Shown here: positions 1 to 7,758 of the stretch, one piece after another
How the letters are laid out: each line of letters starts with the position of its first letter
Numbering within the stretch: position 1 is the first letter of the stretch
DNA from: Humisphaera sp.
GTDB taxonomy: Bacteria > Planctomycetota > Phycisphaerae > Tepidisphaerales > Tepidisphaeraceae
DNA: 10,149 bases
Direction of reading: 5' to 3'
Assembly: GCA_025351525.1 (NCBI GenBank)
Contig: JANXVV010000339.1
Location: 1 to 10,149 of the forward strand
Program-made: the position numbers and the translations under genes
The notes under the pieces: generated by a model
What the model was told of the DNA's origin: nothing
What the model saw: only the letters and a program-made list of their open reading frames with translations
The model's database searches: none

Positions 1-1
1 G

Positions 2-211
2 AATCGAGCGCACCTGGCAGGCGCGAATGTTACCGCCCTGCAGGAGCAGCGAAACCGCAAGGAGAAACTGGAAGAACGGATAGCGCACGGGACCAATCTA
101 CCGCGACCCGGCAAGTTGTCAATCGGCGGGACATCATTCCCCAACGACTTCGAGCCTTTGCCCCGTGATGGCTTCCAGATCAGACACTCGCTTTGCCCGT
201 GTGATGCGTAG
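2..211 (+). CDS. possible 3' end of an unidentified coding sequence
   Basis: An open frame enters from the left edge and ends at a TAG at 209-211 (69 residues visible, no ATG). Its first 45 or so codons have a coding-like composition and encode a charged, helix-prone stretch (ALQEQRNRKEKLEERIA) that could be a short coiled coil. The last 78 bases run antisense through the 3' end of cusC, so the tail of this frame may be accidental. I recognise no family. The alternative is that bases 1-133 are plain intergenic DNA between convergent genes; I see no clear terminator there for the cus operon. Confidence 0.2.
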   Translation, partial: NRAHLAGANVTALQEQRNRKEKLEERIAHGTNLPRPGKLSIGGTSFPNDFEPLPRDGFQIRHSLCPCDA

Positions 212-1585
212 GGTCGCCACGAGGCGTCGTATCGAAATGAGGGAGCGTTGGCCATCCAGTACATCGAGTAGTGTCGCGTGTCCCGACTCATAGGCCGTGC
301 GGGCGATCGTCACCACCTGATTGGCGCGAGGGAGGATCGTGAACTCGAACAGTTGAAGCTGTCGGTCGGCGTCCCGTAGGGTGCGGATGTCCAGTACGAC
401 TTGCGCACCGAGGTCATTGGCGGCCTGACGGCGCATGGCTTCGATGGCCCGTAGGTTGGCCTGGGACTGGGCGACTGCCGCGTCGATCGCTTCATGGCGA
501 AGAAACGGGACGGTGACCATGCCGAACAGGCTCTGGCTGACCCCTTTCAGATCGGTGGCGGCGCTGATTGAAAAGTCGGGCAGGTATTGGAGCCTCGCCA
601 ATGCGACGCCCTCCTTTTTGCCGGCGATCTCCCGGGCGAGGGCGATTAGTTCAGGGTTAAGCTTCACGGCCAGCGCGAGCAACTGTTCATCGCTGCAATT
701 GATCGGTCGCACAGGTGGTAGTTCAACGGGCACGGGGATGTCGGCATCCGGCTCGCGCCCCAACAGTGCATTGACAATCGCCTTTTGGGTGGGCAGTTGC
801 GCCTGCATGTTGGCGAAGTCATTGCCCGACAGGTCCATCTCATTGCGCGCCTTCAGCAGATCCTGCTGGCCGGCGGCCCCGGCGCGGTTCCGGGCCTCGA
901 CCACCATGGCCGTGGTCTTGAGCAGTTGGCCGTTGGACTGTTCGAGTCGGATGAGTTCCGCCGTGAGGGAGTAATCGTCATAGGCGATGAGGACTTTGTT
1001 TCGCACATCGAATTGGGCTTTGCGAAAGCGTAGGCCCGCCGCCCGCGCGTTCTCCAGCGCTCGCCGGGCGGCGATGGTGAGTTTGGGAGGCAGGATGATG
1101 TCGGCCATGGGATCATTGCCGGCGGCGAGGGTGGTGCGGTCCGACGCCGGCAAGCCTCGTAGTAGATTCAAATTCGCCGAGAGCACGAGGTTAGTAGCCT
1201 GGGTGCCATCCTGCGGGATCTGCTCGATCGCCGACCGCCATTCCCAGTATTTTTGCTCCAGGTCGGCATTGGCGAGCAGTGCATGGCGAACCAGGTCTTC
1301 GGGCGAGGGGTTTGATGGAAGGGGTTCGATCGACCGCTGCGCGAAGGGTTTTGCGAAGGGTTTGCCGGCGGTGAGTGCGGCCTGACGTTCCGCCGTCTCA
1401 CCGGGCGGGTGGAGGGTACAACCTGCCAGCATGGAAAGAATCGCGATTGCTAAAAGCGGACGAGCCTGGATGATCCACTGGGTACAACCTGGAATTGCGC
1501 GACGCGTTGGGACGCTAAGTAGTCCCATGAAACAAGTTCCATGAGCTTTCTTGCACAATTTCATTTTTACGTAGCTAGTAAACAT
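134..1585 (-). CDS. cusC: TolC-family outer-membrane efflux lipoprotein (CusC-like)
   Basis: This is the outer-membrane channel of the tripartite copper/silver efflux system; it would receive metal ions from CusA and CusB and release them outside. The protein has 483 residues from the chosen start. A hydrophobic segment (PLLAIAILSMLAGC) ends in a lipobox with Cys at about residue 56, so it is probably a lipoprotein. After it come the two long helical OEP repeats typical of TolC proteins, including YDDYSLTAELIRLEQSNGQ, a 'NPELIALAREI' opening of the second repeat, 'YLPDFSIS', and a C-terminal 'AYESGHATLLDVLDGQRSL' helix. I chose the ATG at 1585-1583 because GGGGAGG lies 7 nt upstream. It overlaps the cusA stop by 11 bp, suggesting coupled translation. 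The frame is open 60 nt further upstream without better support. The leader before the lipobox is unusually long, so a later start (ATG at 1528) remains possible. Family call is firm; metal specificity comes from the neighbours. Confidence 0.88.
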   Translation of the reverse strand: MFTSYVKMKLCKKAHGTCFMGLLSVPTRRAIPGCTQWIIQARPLLAIAILSMLAGCTLHPPGETAERQAALTAGKPFAKPFAQRSIEPLPSNPSPEDLVRHALLANADLEQKYWEWRSAIEQIPQDGTQATNLVLSANLNLLRGLPASDRTTLAAGNDPMADIILPPKLTIAARRALENARAAGLRFRKAQFDVRNKVLIAYDDYSLTAELIRLEQSNGQLLKTTAMVVEARNRAGAAGQQDLLKARNEMDLSGNDFANMQAQLPTQKAIVNALLGREPDADIPVPVELPPVRPINCSDEQLLALAVKLNPELIALAREIAGKKEGVALARLQYLPDFSISAATDLKGVSQSLFGMVTVPFLRHEAIDAAVAQSQANLRAIEAMRRQAANDLGAQVVLDIRTLRDADRQLQLFEFTILPRANQVVTIARTAYESGHATLLDVLDGQRSLISIRRLVATLRITRAKRVSDLEAITGQRLEVVGE

Positions 1586-4500
1586 TTGACGCCTCCCCGG
1601 TGCCACCTTGAAGGATGGGGAAACCGGGACGAGACATTGGGGCATTCGCAGGTTTCATACCGATGCTTTTGGCGACGTAGAAGATGATGGGATAGATCAG
1701 CAATTCCATCAGGAAGCTGGTGAACAGCCCTCCGAGCATGGGTGCCGCCAACCGACGCATCACATCGGCGCCGGTGCCGGTGGCCCAGAGCAAGGGCACC
1801 AGCCCGATGAACGCCGCGGCCACGGTCATAGTCTTGGGTCGGATGCGCTTGACCGCCCCATCATGCACCGCGTGCCATAGATCTTCTCGGGTGTTCATTT
1901 TTCCCTCGGTCTTGAACCGTTCGTAGCTGTTGTCGAGATACAGCAGCATGACCAGGCCCGTCTCCGCATCGAGTCCGGCCAGGGCGATGATGCCCACCCA
2001 TACCGCCAGCGACATGTTGTAGCCGAGGAACCATAGAAACCAGATCGCGCCGACGAGGCTGAACGGCACCGCCAGTAGGACGACCATCACGCGAAACAGG
2101 CTTTGCGTCGCCATATAGAGCAACACGACGATGATGACGAATGTCAGCGGCACCGCCCACATCAGCTTTGCATTGGCTTCCTGAATGTTCTCGAACTGTC
2201 CCGACCAGACCAACGAGTAGCCGGCGGGCAATTGTAGTTTTCGGGCGATCGCGGCCTGGGCATCCTTGATATAGCTGCCTATGTCGCGACCCGCGACATC
2301 CACAAAGACCCAGGCGGTTCGACGGGAATTCTCGCTCTTGATCATCGGCGGACCGGGATTGATCCTGATGTCGGCGAGTTGTCCCAAGGGAATCTGCGCT
2401 CCGCTCGGCGTAGGAACGAGCACCTGTTTGATCGATGAAGGATTGTCCCGCAGGTCGCGAGCGTAACGCAGGTTGATGGGGTAGCGCTCCAGGCCTTCAA
2501 CGGCGGTGGAAATCTTCATACCGCCCAAGGCGGAGCTGATGACGTCCTGCACGTCGCCGGTCGTCAGGCCGTACCGCGCGGCGACATCGCGACGTGGGTC
2601 TATGTCCAGATAGTAGCCGCCGTAGGATCGCTCGGGATAGGCACTGGTGGTGCCGGACACAGTCAGGGCGATGGTGGAGGCCTTCTCCGCCAGATCCGAA
2701 AGCACCTGCAAATCCGGCCCCATGATCTTAATGCCCACCGGCGTCTTGATGCCGGTGGAAAGCATGTTGGTGCGGTTCTCGATCGGCATCGGCCAGGCGT
2801 TGGCGACGCCGGGCATGGTGACGACCGCGTTGAGGCCGGCATGATCCGTGCCGTCTTGATCGCCCCATCCGTAGATCAATTCTTCCATCGAAATCTTGCG
2901 CTCGCGGGGCCAGAAGGTATGCTCGAAAGGCCACCGGGCGGCGGTCGGCCAGCGGTCGAAGAAGTAGTTCATCTTCCGCTTGCGCCACATTTCAGGGTCG
3001 GTCTGTAGCCGTGCCACGCTCTCGATCATGTCCAGCGGGGCGGGGTCGGTGGCACTGTCGGCCCGGCCAATCTTGCCATATACACTCTGAACCTCCGGGA
3101 ATGTTTTGATCAGCTTGTCGGTCTGTTGGAGTAGTTGGCGGGCCTTGGTGACGCTGATGCTTGGGTCGGTCGTCGGCATGTAGAGGAGGTCGCCCTCATC
3201 CAGGGGCGGCATGAACTCGCTGCCAAGCCGGCGGTACGGCCAAACCGCCGATGCCATGAACGCCACCGCCAATAGCAACACCGCCCAGCGAAACCTGATC
3301 GCCCCGGCGAAGAACGGGTTGTAGATCTTCTGCAGCAGGTGGCTGATCGGGCTTCGGTCCTCGTGAATGATCTTCTGCGGCACCAGGAGCATCCCCGCCA
3401 ACACCGCCCACCCGGCACTCATCCACCAGCGATACGGGTAAAGCGACGATACATCCTGACTCAGTTGCCACAGCCCGGCGGCGGGGATAAACATGGCCGC
3501 CAGCGTGATCGCCAGGTTTCGCTTCCATCCCCACTCTTTGGGCAGCACGCGGCTGGTGATGAAGTAGACCATCAGCACCGGGATAATGGTGATGGACAGG
3601 ATCGCCGCCGCACCCATCGAAAAAGTCTTGGTGAACGCCAACGGCTTGAACAGTCTGCCGCTCTCGCCGCCCAGCACGAACACCGGCACAAAGCTGACTG
3701 TGATGATGAGTAGGCTGAAGAAAAGGCTCGGACCCACTTCCTTCGCCGCCTCCATGATGATGTCGGCCCTGGGGCGCGGCGTGCCACCGCCATGGATGCG
3801 CTCCTCCTCGCGGTCGAGGTGCTTGTGCGCGTTCTCGACCATGATGATCGCACTGTCCACCATCACCCCGATGGCAATGGCGATCCCGCCGAGACTCATG
3901 ATGTTGGCATTGATCCCCAGCAGGTGCATGAGCAGCAGGCTGGCGAGCACGCTGGTGGGTACCACGAAGATAGCCACCAATTCGCTGCGGGCATGAAGTA
4001 GGAACAGGATGCAGACCAAGCCAACGACGATCATCTCCTCGACCAGCGTATGGCGGAGCGTGTGGATCGATCGCTCGATGAGGTCGGAGCGGTCGTAAGC
4101 GGATTTGATGGTGACGCCGGGCGGCAGACCCGTTTCCAATTCCGCCAGCCTGGCCTTGGCGTCGGTGATGACCTGATGCGCATTGGCCCCAAAGCGAGCG
4201 ACGACGACACCGCCGACCGCTTCACCTTGCCCGTTCCACTCGCCCACGCCCCGCCGCTCCTCACCGGCAATCTGAAGTGTGGCTACGTCGGAGAGATAGA
4301 CGGGCGTGCCGCTGTTGGCACTGCCTGTCCCCATTCCGGCCACCGCGCTGCCGGACACGGCCTTGCTCATCCCCACGGGCACCTTGGCCAAGTCGGGCAA
4401 GCCGCGCAGGTAGCCTTTGGAGCGAACCATGTACTCGTTCTCGCTCATTTCGACGACCGATCCCCCCACGTCGTTGTTCGACCGCTGGACGGCCATCACG

Positions 4501-5279
4501 ATGTCTTTGAGAGGGAGGTTGTAGGCAAGCAGGTTTTCCGGCTTCAGGACGATCTGATACTGCTTGACGAATCCGCCGATGCTCGCCACCTCCGCGACGC
4601 CCGGAACGGACGTGAGCTGGTAACGCAGATACCAATCCTGAAGGCTCCGCAGCGAAGCCAGATCCTGATTCGACGAAGCCAGCGGCTTTCCGCTGAGCGG
4701 ACACGTTCCCGGTTTGTCGAACGCGCGCACTTTCACAAGCATCTCGCGGCGATCCATCGGCGCTTCGTTCCGGTCCGCATACCACCTATCGCTCAATTCA
4801 TCATGCCAGATTCCCTGCGGGTGTTCCGGCGAATAGTAGCCTGGGTACAGGACGTATTGGTAGACCCAGCCTACGCCGGTTGCATCCGGACCGAGCTTAG
4901 GCTCCACTCCCGCAGGCAACCGCCCCTTGGTAAAGTTCAGGTATTCCAGAACGCGGCTGCGCGCCCAATATAGATCCGTCCCTTCGTCGAAGATGATGTA
5001 GATCATCGACGTCTCGAACATGCTGATGCCCCGGACGGCCTTGGTGTGGGCAATACCCATCATGGCCGTCGTCAGCGGGTAGGTCACCTGATCTTCGATC
5101 ACCTGCGGGGCCTGCCCCGGATAGTCGGTGATGACGATGACTTGCACATCCGAAAGGTCCGGCACCGCGTCGATGCTGGAGTGCAGGGTCGCCCAGATGC
5201 CGGCGATGACCAGCGCGGCGGTCGCCAGCAACACCATGAACTTATTGCGGATGGATAATTCGATGATCCTGGCAATCAT
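1575..5279 (-). CDS. cusA: CusA/CzcA-family heavy-metal RND efflux pump
   Basis: Inner-membrane proton-driven pump that moves metal ions through CusB and CusC to the outside. It has 1234 residues against about 1050 for E. coli CusA. The start MIARIIELSIRNKF, a first membrane helix near 12-31, and 'DVQVIVITDYPGQAP' are standard. The TM4 proton-relay motif is GVMVDSAIIMVENAHK (Asp475). Met701 (LLYMP), Met751 (APLDMIES) and Met839 (NMLSTGIK) fall where E. coli CusA has its three-methionine Cu(I)/Ag(I) site, which supports copper or silver. The later segment reads ALAGLDAETGLVMLLYLD (about 1099-1116). The extra length lies in three blocks: about 147-205 (contains CPLSGKPL), about 580-645 (an added pair of hydrophobic segments between the two halves of the pump), and about 760-815 (aromatic and basic). 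The gene lies 19 bp after cusB, with a modest GAAG-type ribosome site. No frameshift is seen. Confidence 0.96.
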   Translation of the reverse strand: MIARIIELSIRNKFMVLLATAALVIAGIWATLHSSIDAVPDLSDVQVIVITDYPGQAPQVIEDQVTYPLTTAMMGIAHTKAVRGISMFETSMIYIIFDEGTDLYWARSRVLEYLNFTKGRLPAGVEPKLGPDATGVGWVYQYVLYPGYYSPEHPQGIWHDELSDRWYADRNEAPMDRREMLVKVRAFDKPGTCPLSGKPLASSNQDLASLRSLQDWYLRYQLTSVPGVAEVASIGGFVKQYQIVLKPENLLAYNLPLKDIVMAVQRSNNDVGGSVVEMSENEYMVRSKGYLRGLPDLAKVPVGMSKAVSGSAVAGMGTGSANSGTPVYLSDVATLQIAGEERRGVGEWNGQGEAVGGVVVARFGANAHQVITDAKARLAELETGLPPGVTIKSAYDRSDLIERSIHTLRHTLVEEMIVVGLVCILFLLHARSELVAIFVVPTSVLASLLLMHLLGINANIMSLGGIAIAIGVMVDSAIIMVENAHKHLDREEERIHGGGTPRPRADIIMEAAKEVGPSLFFSLLIITVSFVPVFVLGGESGRLFKPLAFTKTFSMGAAAILSITIIPVLMVYFITSRVLPKEWGWKRNLAITLAAMFIPAAGLWQLSQDVSSLYPYRWWMSAGWAVLAGMLLVPQKIIHEDRSPISHLLQKIYNPFFAGAIRFRWAVLLLAVAFMASAVWPYRRLGSEFMPPLDEGDLLYMPTTDPSISVTKARQLLQQTDKLIKTFPEVQSVYGKIGRADSATDPAPLDMIESVARLQTDPEMWRKRKMNYFFDRWPTAARWPFEHTFWPRERKISMEELIYGWGDQDGTDHAGLNAVVTMPGVANAWPMPIENRTNMLSTGIKTPVGIKIMGPDLQVLSDLAEKASTIALTVSGTTSAYPERSYGGYYLDIDPRRDVAARYGLTTGDVQDVISSALGGMKISTAVEGLERYPINLRYARDLRDNPSSIKQVLVPTPSGAQIPLGQLADIRINPGPPMIKSENSRRTAWVFVDVAGRDIGSYIKDAQAAIARKLQLPAGYSLVWSGQFENIQEANAKLMWAVPLTFVIIVVLLYMATQSLFRVMVVLLAVPFSLVGAIWFLWFLGYNMSLAVWVGIIALAGLDAETGLVMLLYLDNSYERFKTEGKMNTREDLWHAVHDGAVKRIRPKTMTVAAAFIGLVPLLWATGTGADVMRRLAAPMLGGLFTSFLMELLIYPIIFYVAKSIGMKPANAPMSRPGFPILQGGTGEASNVY

Positions 5280-5298
5280 GGTTCTACTTCACAACGGA

Positions 5299-6729
5299 CT
5301 ACCGACTCCCCACATTTTTCCGCAGCTTGTCGATCGCCTCCGTCGTGCGGCTCTCCACATCCATCAGGAACTGGCCGCTGGTCACCACCCTTTCGCCGGG
5401 TGCGAGGCCCTCGACGATCTGCACCTGATCGCCATCACCCATGAGACCCATCCTTACCTTCCGAGGGTCGAAGTGCCCTTCGCCCTCGGCGACAAAGGCG
5501 ATCTGCCGAGTGCCGGTGTCGATCACTGCTTCCCGAGGCACCTGGATCACGTCGGCGAGCGGTCGGGTCACAATGTCGGCTGTGGCGTACATGCCGGGCT
5601 TCAACTCGAAGGCCGGGTTGTCGAGCGTCATCCGCGCCGTCAGCGTGCGGGTCATGTGGTCGACGTGCGGGTATAGGAAAGTAATGGTGCCCTTGAAGGT
5701 CTTGCCTGGCACACCGTCTATAGTAGCCGACACCTCTTGCCCAACCTTCACCACGGAGAGTTGCTCCTCATACACCTGTGCGTCAAGCCACATCTTCGTG
5801 TGGTCTTCGATCCGCATCAGTTTCATGCCCGGCTGGATGGCGGTGCCCTGGACGACCATCTTCTCGACCATATGTCCGCTGGCGGGGCTTCGGAAGGGAA
5901 TGTCCTTCGGCGGTTTCTCCGCTTTGGCGATAGCCTCAATGTCTTCGTCGGCGATGTCCCATAGGCGGAGCTTGCGTTTTGCCGAGTCTACCAAGGCTTT
6001 CGCTTCCTGCCGCATCGTCGAGGGGGTATCCGCACGCAGGGACTGCTCAACTTTCACCGCCGAGATCAATTCCTCCTCGGCCACCTGTAAATCCTGGCTG
6101 TAGAGTTCAAAGAGTGTCTCGCCCTTCGTGACGTGCATCCCCTCCTCGTTCGCGTCCAGTTTGTCGATCCAGCCACCTACCTTGACGCTGATATCGTATA
6201 ACCCTGATTCCGGACTCTTGAGCAATCCCACGGTCCTCACCGTCTTTACCAGAGGGCCGTGCGTGACCTCGGCGGTCCGCACACCCATGTTTTGAACGAT
6301 CGTCGGGTCGATCGTCACCTTCGGTCCCGCCGCGCCGGCGTAGACGGGCACCATCTCCATGCCCATCGCGCTTTTGCCGGGCTTATCCGAGATCGAAGCC
6401 GGGCCGAGCATCGGATCCCAGTAATACAGAAGTTTCTTTGAATCCCTGGCGTTCCCTTCGACTACGTCTGAGTGCAAAGGGGTCAACTTCATATGGCATA
6501 CCGGGCAGTCGCCGGGCTGCTCCTTGATGACCCACGGATGCATGCCACAGTGGTACAATTCTTTACCCGATGGATCTGCCTGGGTCGTTGCCGAGTGATG
6601 AATCTGCTGCACAACTGTAGTATGGCTTTGGAAGCTATTGCCAGTCCCGGTTGCAACAGTGACTGCCACCGCGACGGCTGCGCCTGCTAGAAATACCCCG
6701 GTTGTTTTCAGGATCATTGTCGGGTTCAT
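5299..6729 (-). CDS. cusB: CusB-type RND periplasmic adaptor with heavy-metal-binding motifs
   Basis: Membrane-fusion (adaptor) protein linking CusA to CusC; in this family it also captures Cu(I)/Ag(I) and passes it to the pump. It has 476 residues. An N-terminal membrane anchor or uncleaved signal spans about 8-27. A heavy-metal-binding domain (HMBD type) follows at 59-85, with Cys61, Met63, His64, Cys75, Cys78 and Met80. A second, cysteine-free copy lies at 102-130 (YYWDPM at the start, KSAMGMEMVPVY at the end) and is rich in Met. The lipoyl/barrel-sandwich halves flank a helical hairpin (about 170-300, with GWIDKLDANEEGMHVTKGE), then beta-barrel and membrane-proximal domains run to about 455. 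The ATG at 6729 has CTGGAG about 6 nt upstream. The 68-bp gap from the preceding gene and the 19-bp gap to cusA suggest one operon. Confidence 0.95.
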   Translation of the reverse strand: MNPTMILKTTGVFLAGAAVAVAVTVATGTGNSFQSHTTVVQQIHHSATTQADPSGKELYHCGMHPWVIKEQPGDCPVCHMKLTPLHSDVVEGNARDSKKLLYYWDPMLGPASISDKPGKSAMGMEMVPVYAGAAGPKVTIDPTIVQNMGVRTAEVTHGPLVKTVRTVGLLKSPESGLYDISVKVGGWIDKLDANEEGMHVTKGETLFELYSQDLQVAEEELISAVKVEQSLRADTPSTMRQEAKALVDSAKRKLRLWDIADEDIEAIAKAEKPPKDIPFRSPASGHMVEKMVVQGTAIQPGMKLMRIEDHTKMWLDAQVYEEQLSVVKVGQEVSATIDGVPGKTFKGTITFLYPHVDHMTRTLTARMTLDNPAFELKPGMYATADIVTRPLADVIQVPREAVIDTGTRQIAFVAEGEGHFDPRKVRMGLMGDGDQVQIVEGLAPGERVVTSGQFLMDVESRTTEAIDKLRKNVGSR

Positions 6730-6797
6730 CTCTACTCCAGGTGATTTCAGAGATCGGGCGTAGGCTCAACGGATCGTCGTGACCGGCCTAGGCCACC

Positions 6798-7502
6798 TCA
6801 GAATCTCAGTTGCGTAGCCAGGTTCATCAGTTGATTGGCCGGGAGACGTCCTATGAGGCAGACCCACCGCTCGTCGCGTTCGGTCATCACCATGTTCACG
6901 GCACCGAATGACTGGACGTGATAGGTGACGCCCTCCCGAACCGCCGTGGGCGAACTCGGCGACTTCATGTCGGATGCGTTGGCGACGGTGAGGGTGACGG
7001 GTTCGCCCTCACTCTTGAGCAGAACGCAGGCCACCATTTTATTCTTGACCGACTTCATGCAGCAGGCCATGACATGATCCGAGGGCAGGGACGGAACACC
7101 GGGCGACGCAGGCCATTGAGCGTTGAGTGCTTTGTTGGCGGCAGTGATGGAATCCACCTGCATGACCGGGGTTTTGCCGGAGATCATCTCATCGTGCATC
7201 TGAGCCATCTGGGCCGCCGACGCCATTGCCGGGCGGCTGGAACTCATCAACAGAACCAGCATCAGCGTTGCCGTGATGGCTAGTCCGGCTGCAATCGCCC
7301 GCGCCGGGCGGAACCATTTCAACTTCAGCGATGGCCGTGGCGTTCGGGGAATTTGCAACTGAATGGCTTGCTCGAGTCGCGACGTGTCCACCGGCAAATT
7401 CCGCAATTTCGCCAATCTCGCCGCAGTTGCCCGATCGGCGGGGGATTCGGAAGCATCTGAATTGTCCGGGCCGGTGTGGTCATTGTCATCCACGTTGCTC
7501 AT
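6798..7502 (-). CDS. single-pass membrane protein, anti-sigma-factor-like, leading the cus operon
   Basis: No function is certain. The protein has 234 residues: an acidic N-terminus, then a basic 'RLAKLRNLPVDTSRLEQAI' stretch, one membrane helix at about 70-90 (AIAAGLAITATLMLVLLM), and an outer domain of about 140 residues. This layout, and the ending 'GVTYHVQSFGAVNMVMTERDERWVCLIGRLPANQLMNLA', resemble transmembrane anti-sigma factors, in which a cytoplasmic tail holds an ECF sigma factor. The zinc-binding HxxxCxxC motif of many such proteins is absent. The outer domain has Cys147, Cys148, Cys159 and Cys215 and many Met residues, which could bind copper (inference). The ATG at 7502 has TAGGAG with 6 nt spacing; an in-frame GTG at 7505 is too close to it. 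The gene is first in the operon and no sigma factor gene is adjacent. A 10-bp palindrome (GGCCTAGGCC, 6785-6794) lies just after the stop. Confidence 0.7.
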   Translation of the reverse strand: MSNVDDNDHTGPDNSDASESPADRATAARLAKLRNLPVDTSRLEQAIQLQIPRTPRPSLKLKWFRPARAIAAGLAITATLMLVLLMSSSRPAMASAAQMAQMHDEMISGKTPVMQVDSITAANKALNAQWPASPGVPSLPSDHVMACCMKSVKNKMVACVLLKSEGEPVTLTVANASDMKSPSSPTAVREGVTYHVQSFGAVNMVMTERDERWVCLIGRLPANQLMNLATQLRF

Positions 7503-7608
7503 CACTTTCTCCTAACAGTCATTCGCAGTTCCATCGTCCTTTTTTGCCACGGGTAAAATCGCCTCCCGGAGCATCACACGTCCGCAGTTCATGCGGAATC
7601 CTCTTCCA

Positions 7609-7636
7609 TAACGGGGAATCGGGACCAAAAGGTTCA
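7609..7636 (-). promoter_or_regulatory. possible ECF-type promoter for the cus operon
   Basis: On the minus strand TGAACC (7636-7631) and CGTTA (7613-7609) are separated by 17 bp, about 107 bp before the ATG at 7502. This resembles ECF promoters (a -35 with GAAC and a -10 with CGT). It is a short match in one place and could be chance; a weak housekeeping promoter overlapping it (TTGAAC) is equally possible. Confidence 0.2.
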
Positions 7637-7675
7637 ATGCGGTATGGCCTAATCGCTTTGCAGGCCATGCCCGAT

Positions 7676-7683
7676 GAAAATGC
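7676..7683. repeat. left target-site duplication of the IS
   Basis: GAAAATGC directly abuts the left terminal inverted repeat. The identical 8 bp abut the right end at 9230-9237. Eight-base duplications are common for ISKra4-family elements. Confidence 0.92.
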
Positions 7684-7710
7684 GGGCGTGCCCGAACTTC
7701 CGGGCGATGG
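7684..7710 (+). repeat. left terminal inverted repeat of the IS
   Basis: It begins GGGCGTGCCC and contains the block TTCCGGGC (7698-7705). It matches the reverse complement of 9203-9229 at 20 of 27 positions, including GGGCG, GCCC and TTCCGGGC. Confidence 0.9.
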
Positions 7711-7758
7711 CATAATAAGAGGATGCCGGCGTGGAAATGCCGGAATAAAGGAGTAGCC

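Noticed and set aside
30..137. 35-residue minus-strand frame starting in an ATGA overlap with the cusC stop
   Set aside because: The overlap looks like coupled translation, but the peptide is very short, has no recognisable features and no clear ribosome site.
435..974. Plus-strand frame of 179 residues
   Set aside because: Antisense to cusC and low in complexity (Ser, Ala, Arg); no start signal or family pattern.
4050..4973. Plus-strand frame of 307 residues
   Set aside because: It lies wholly antisense within cusA, whose family motifs are continuous through the region.
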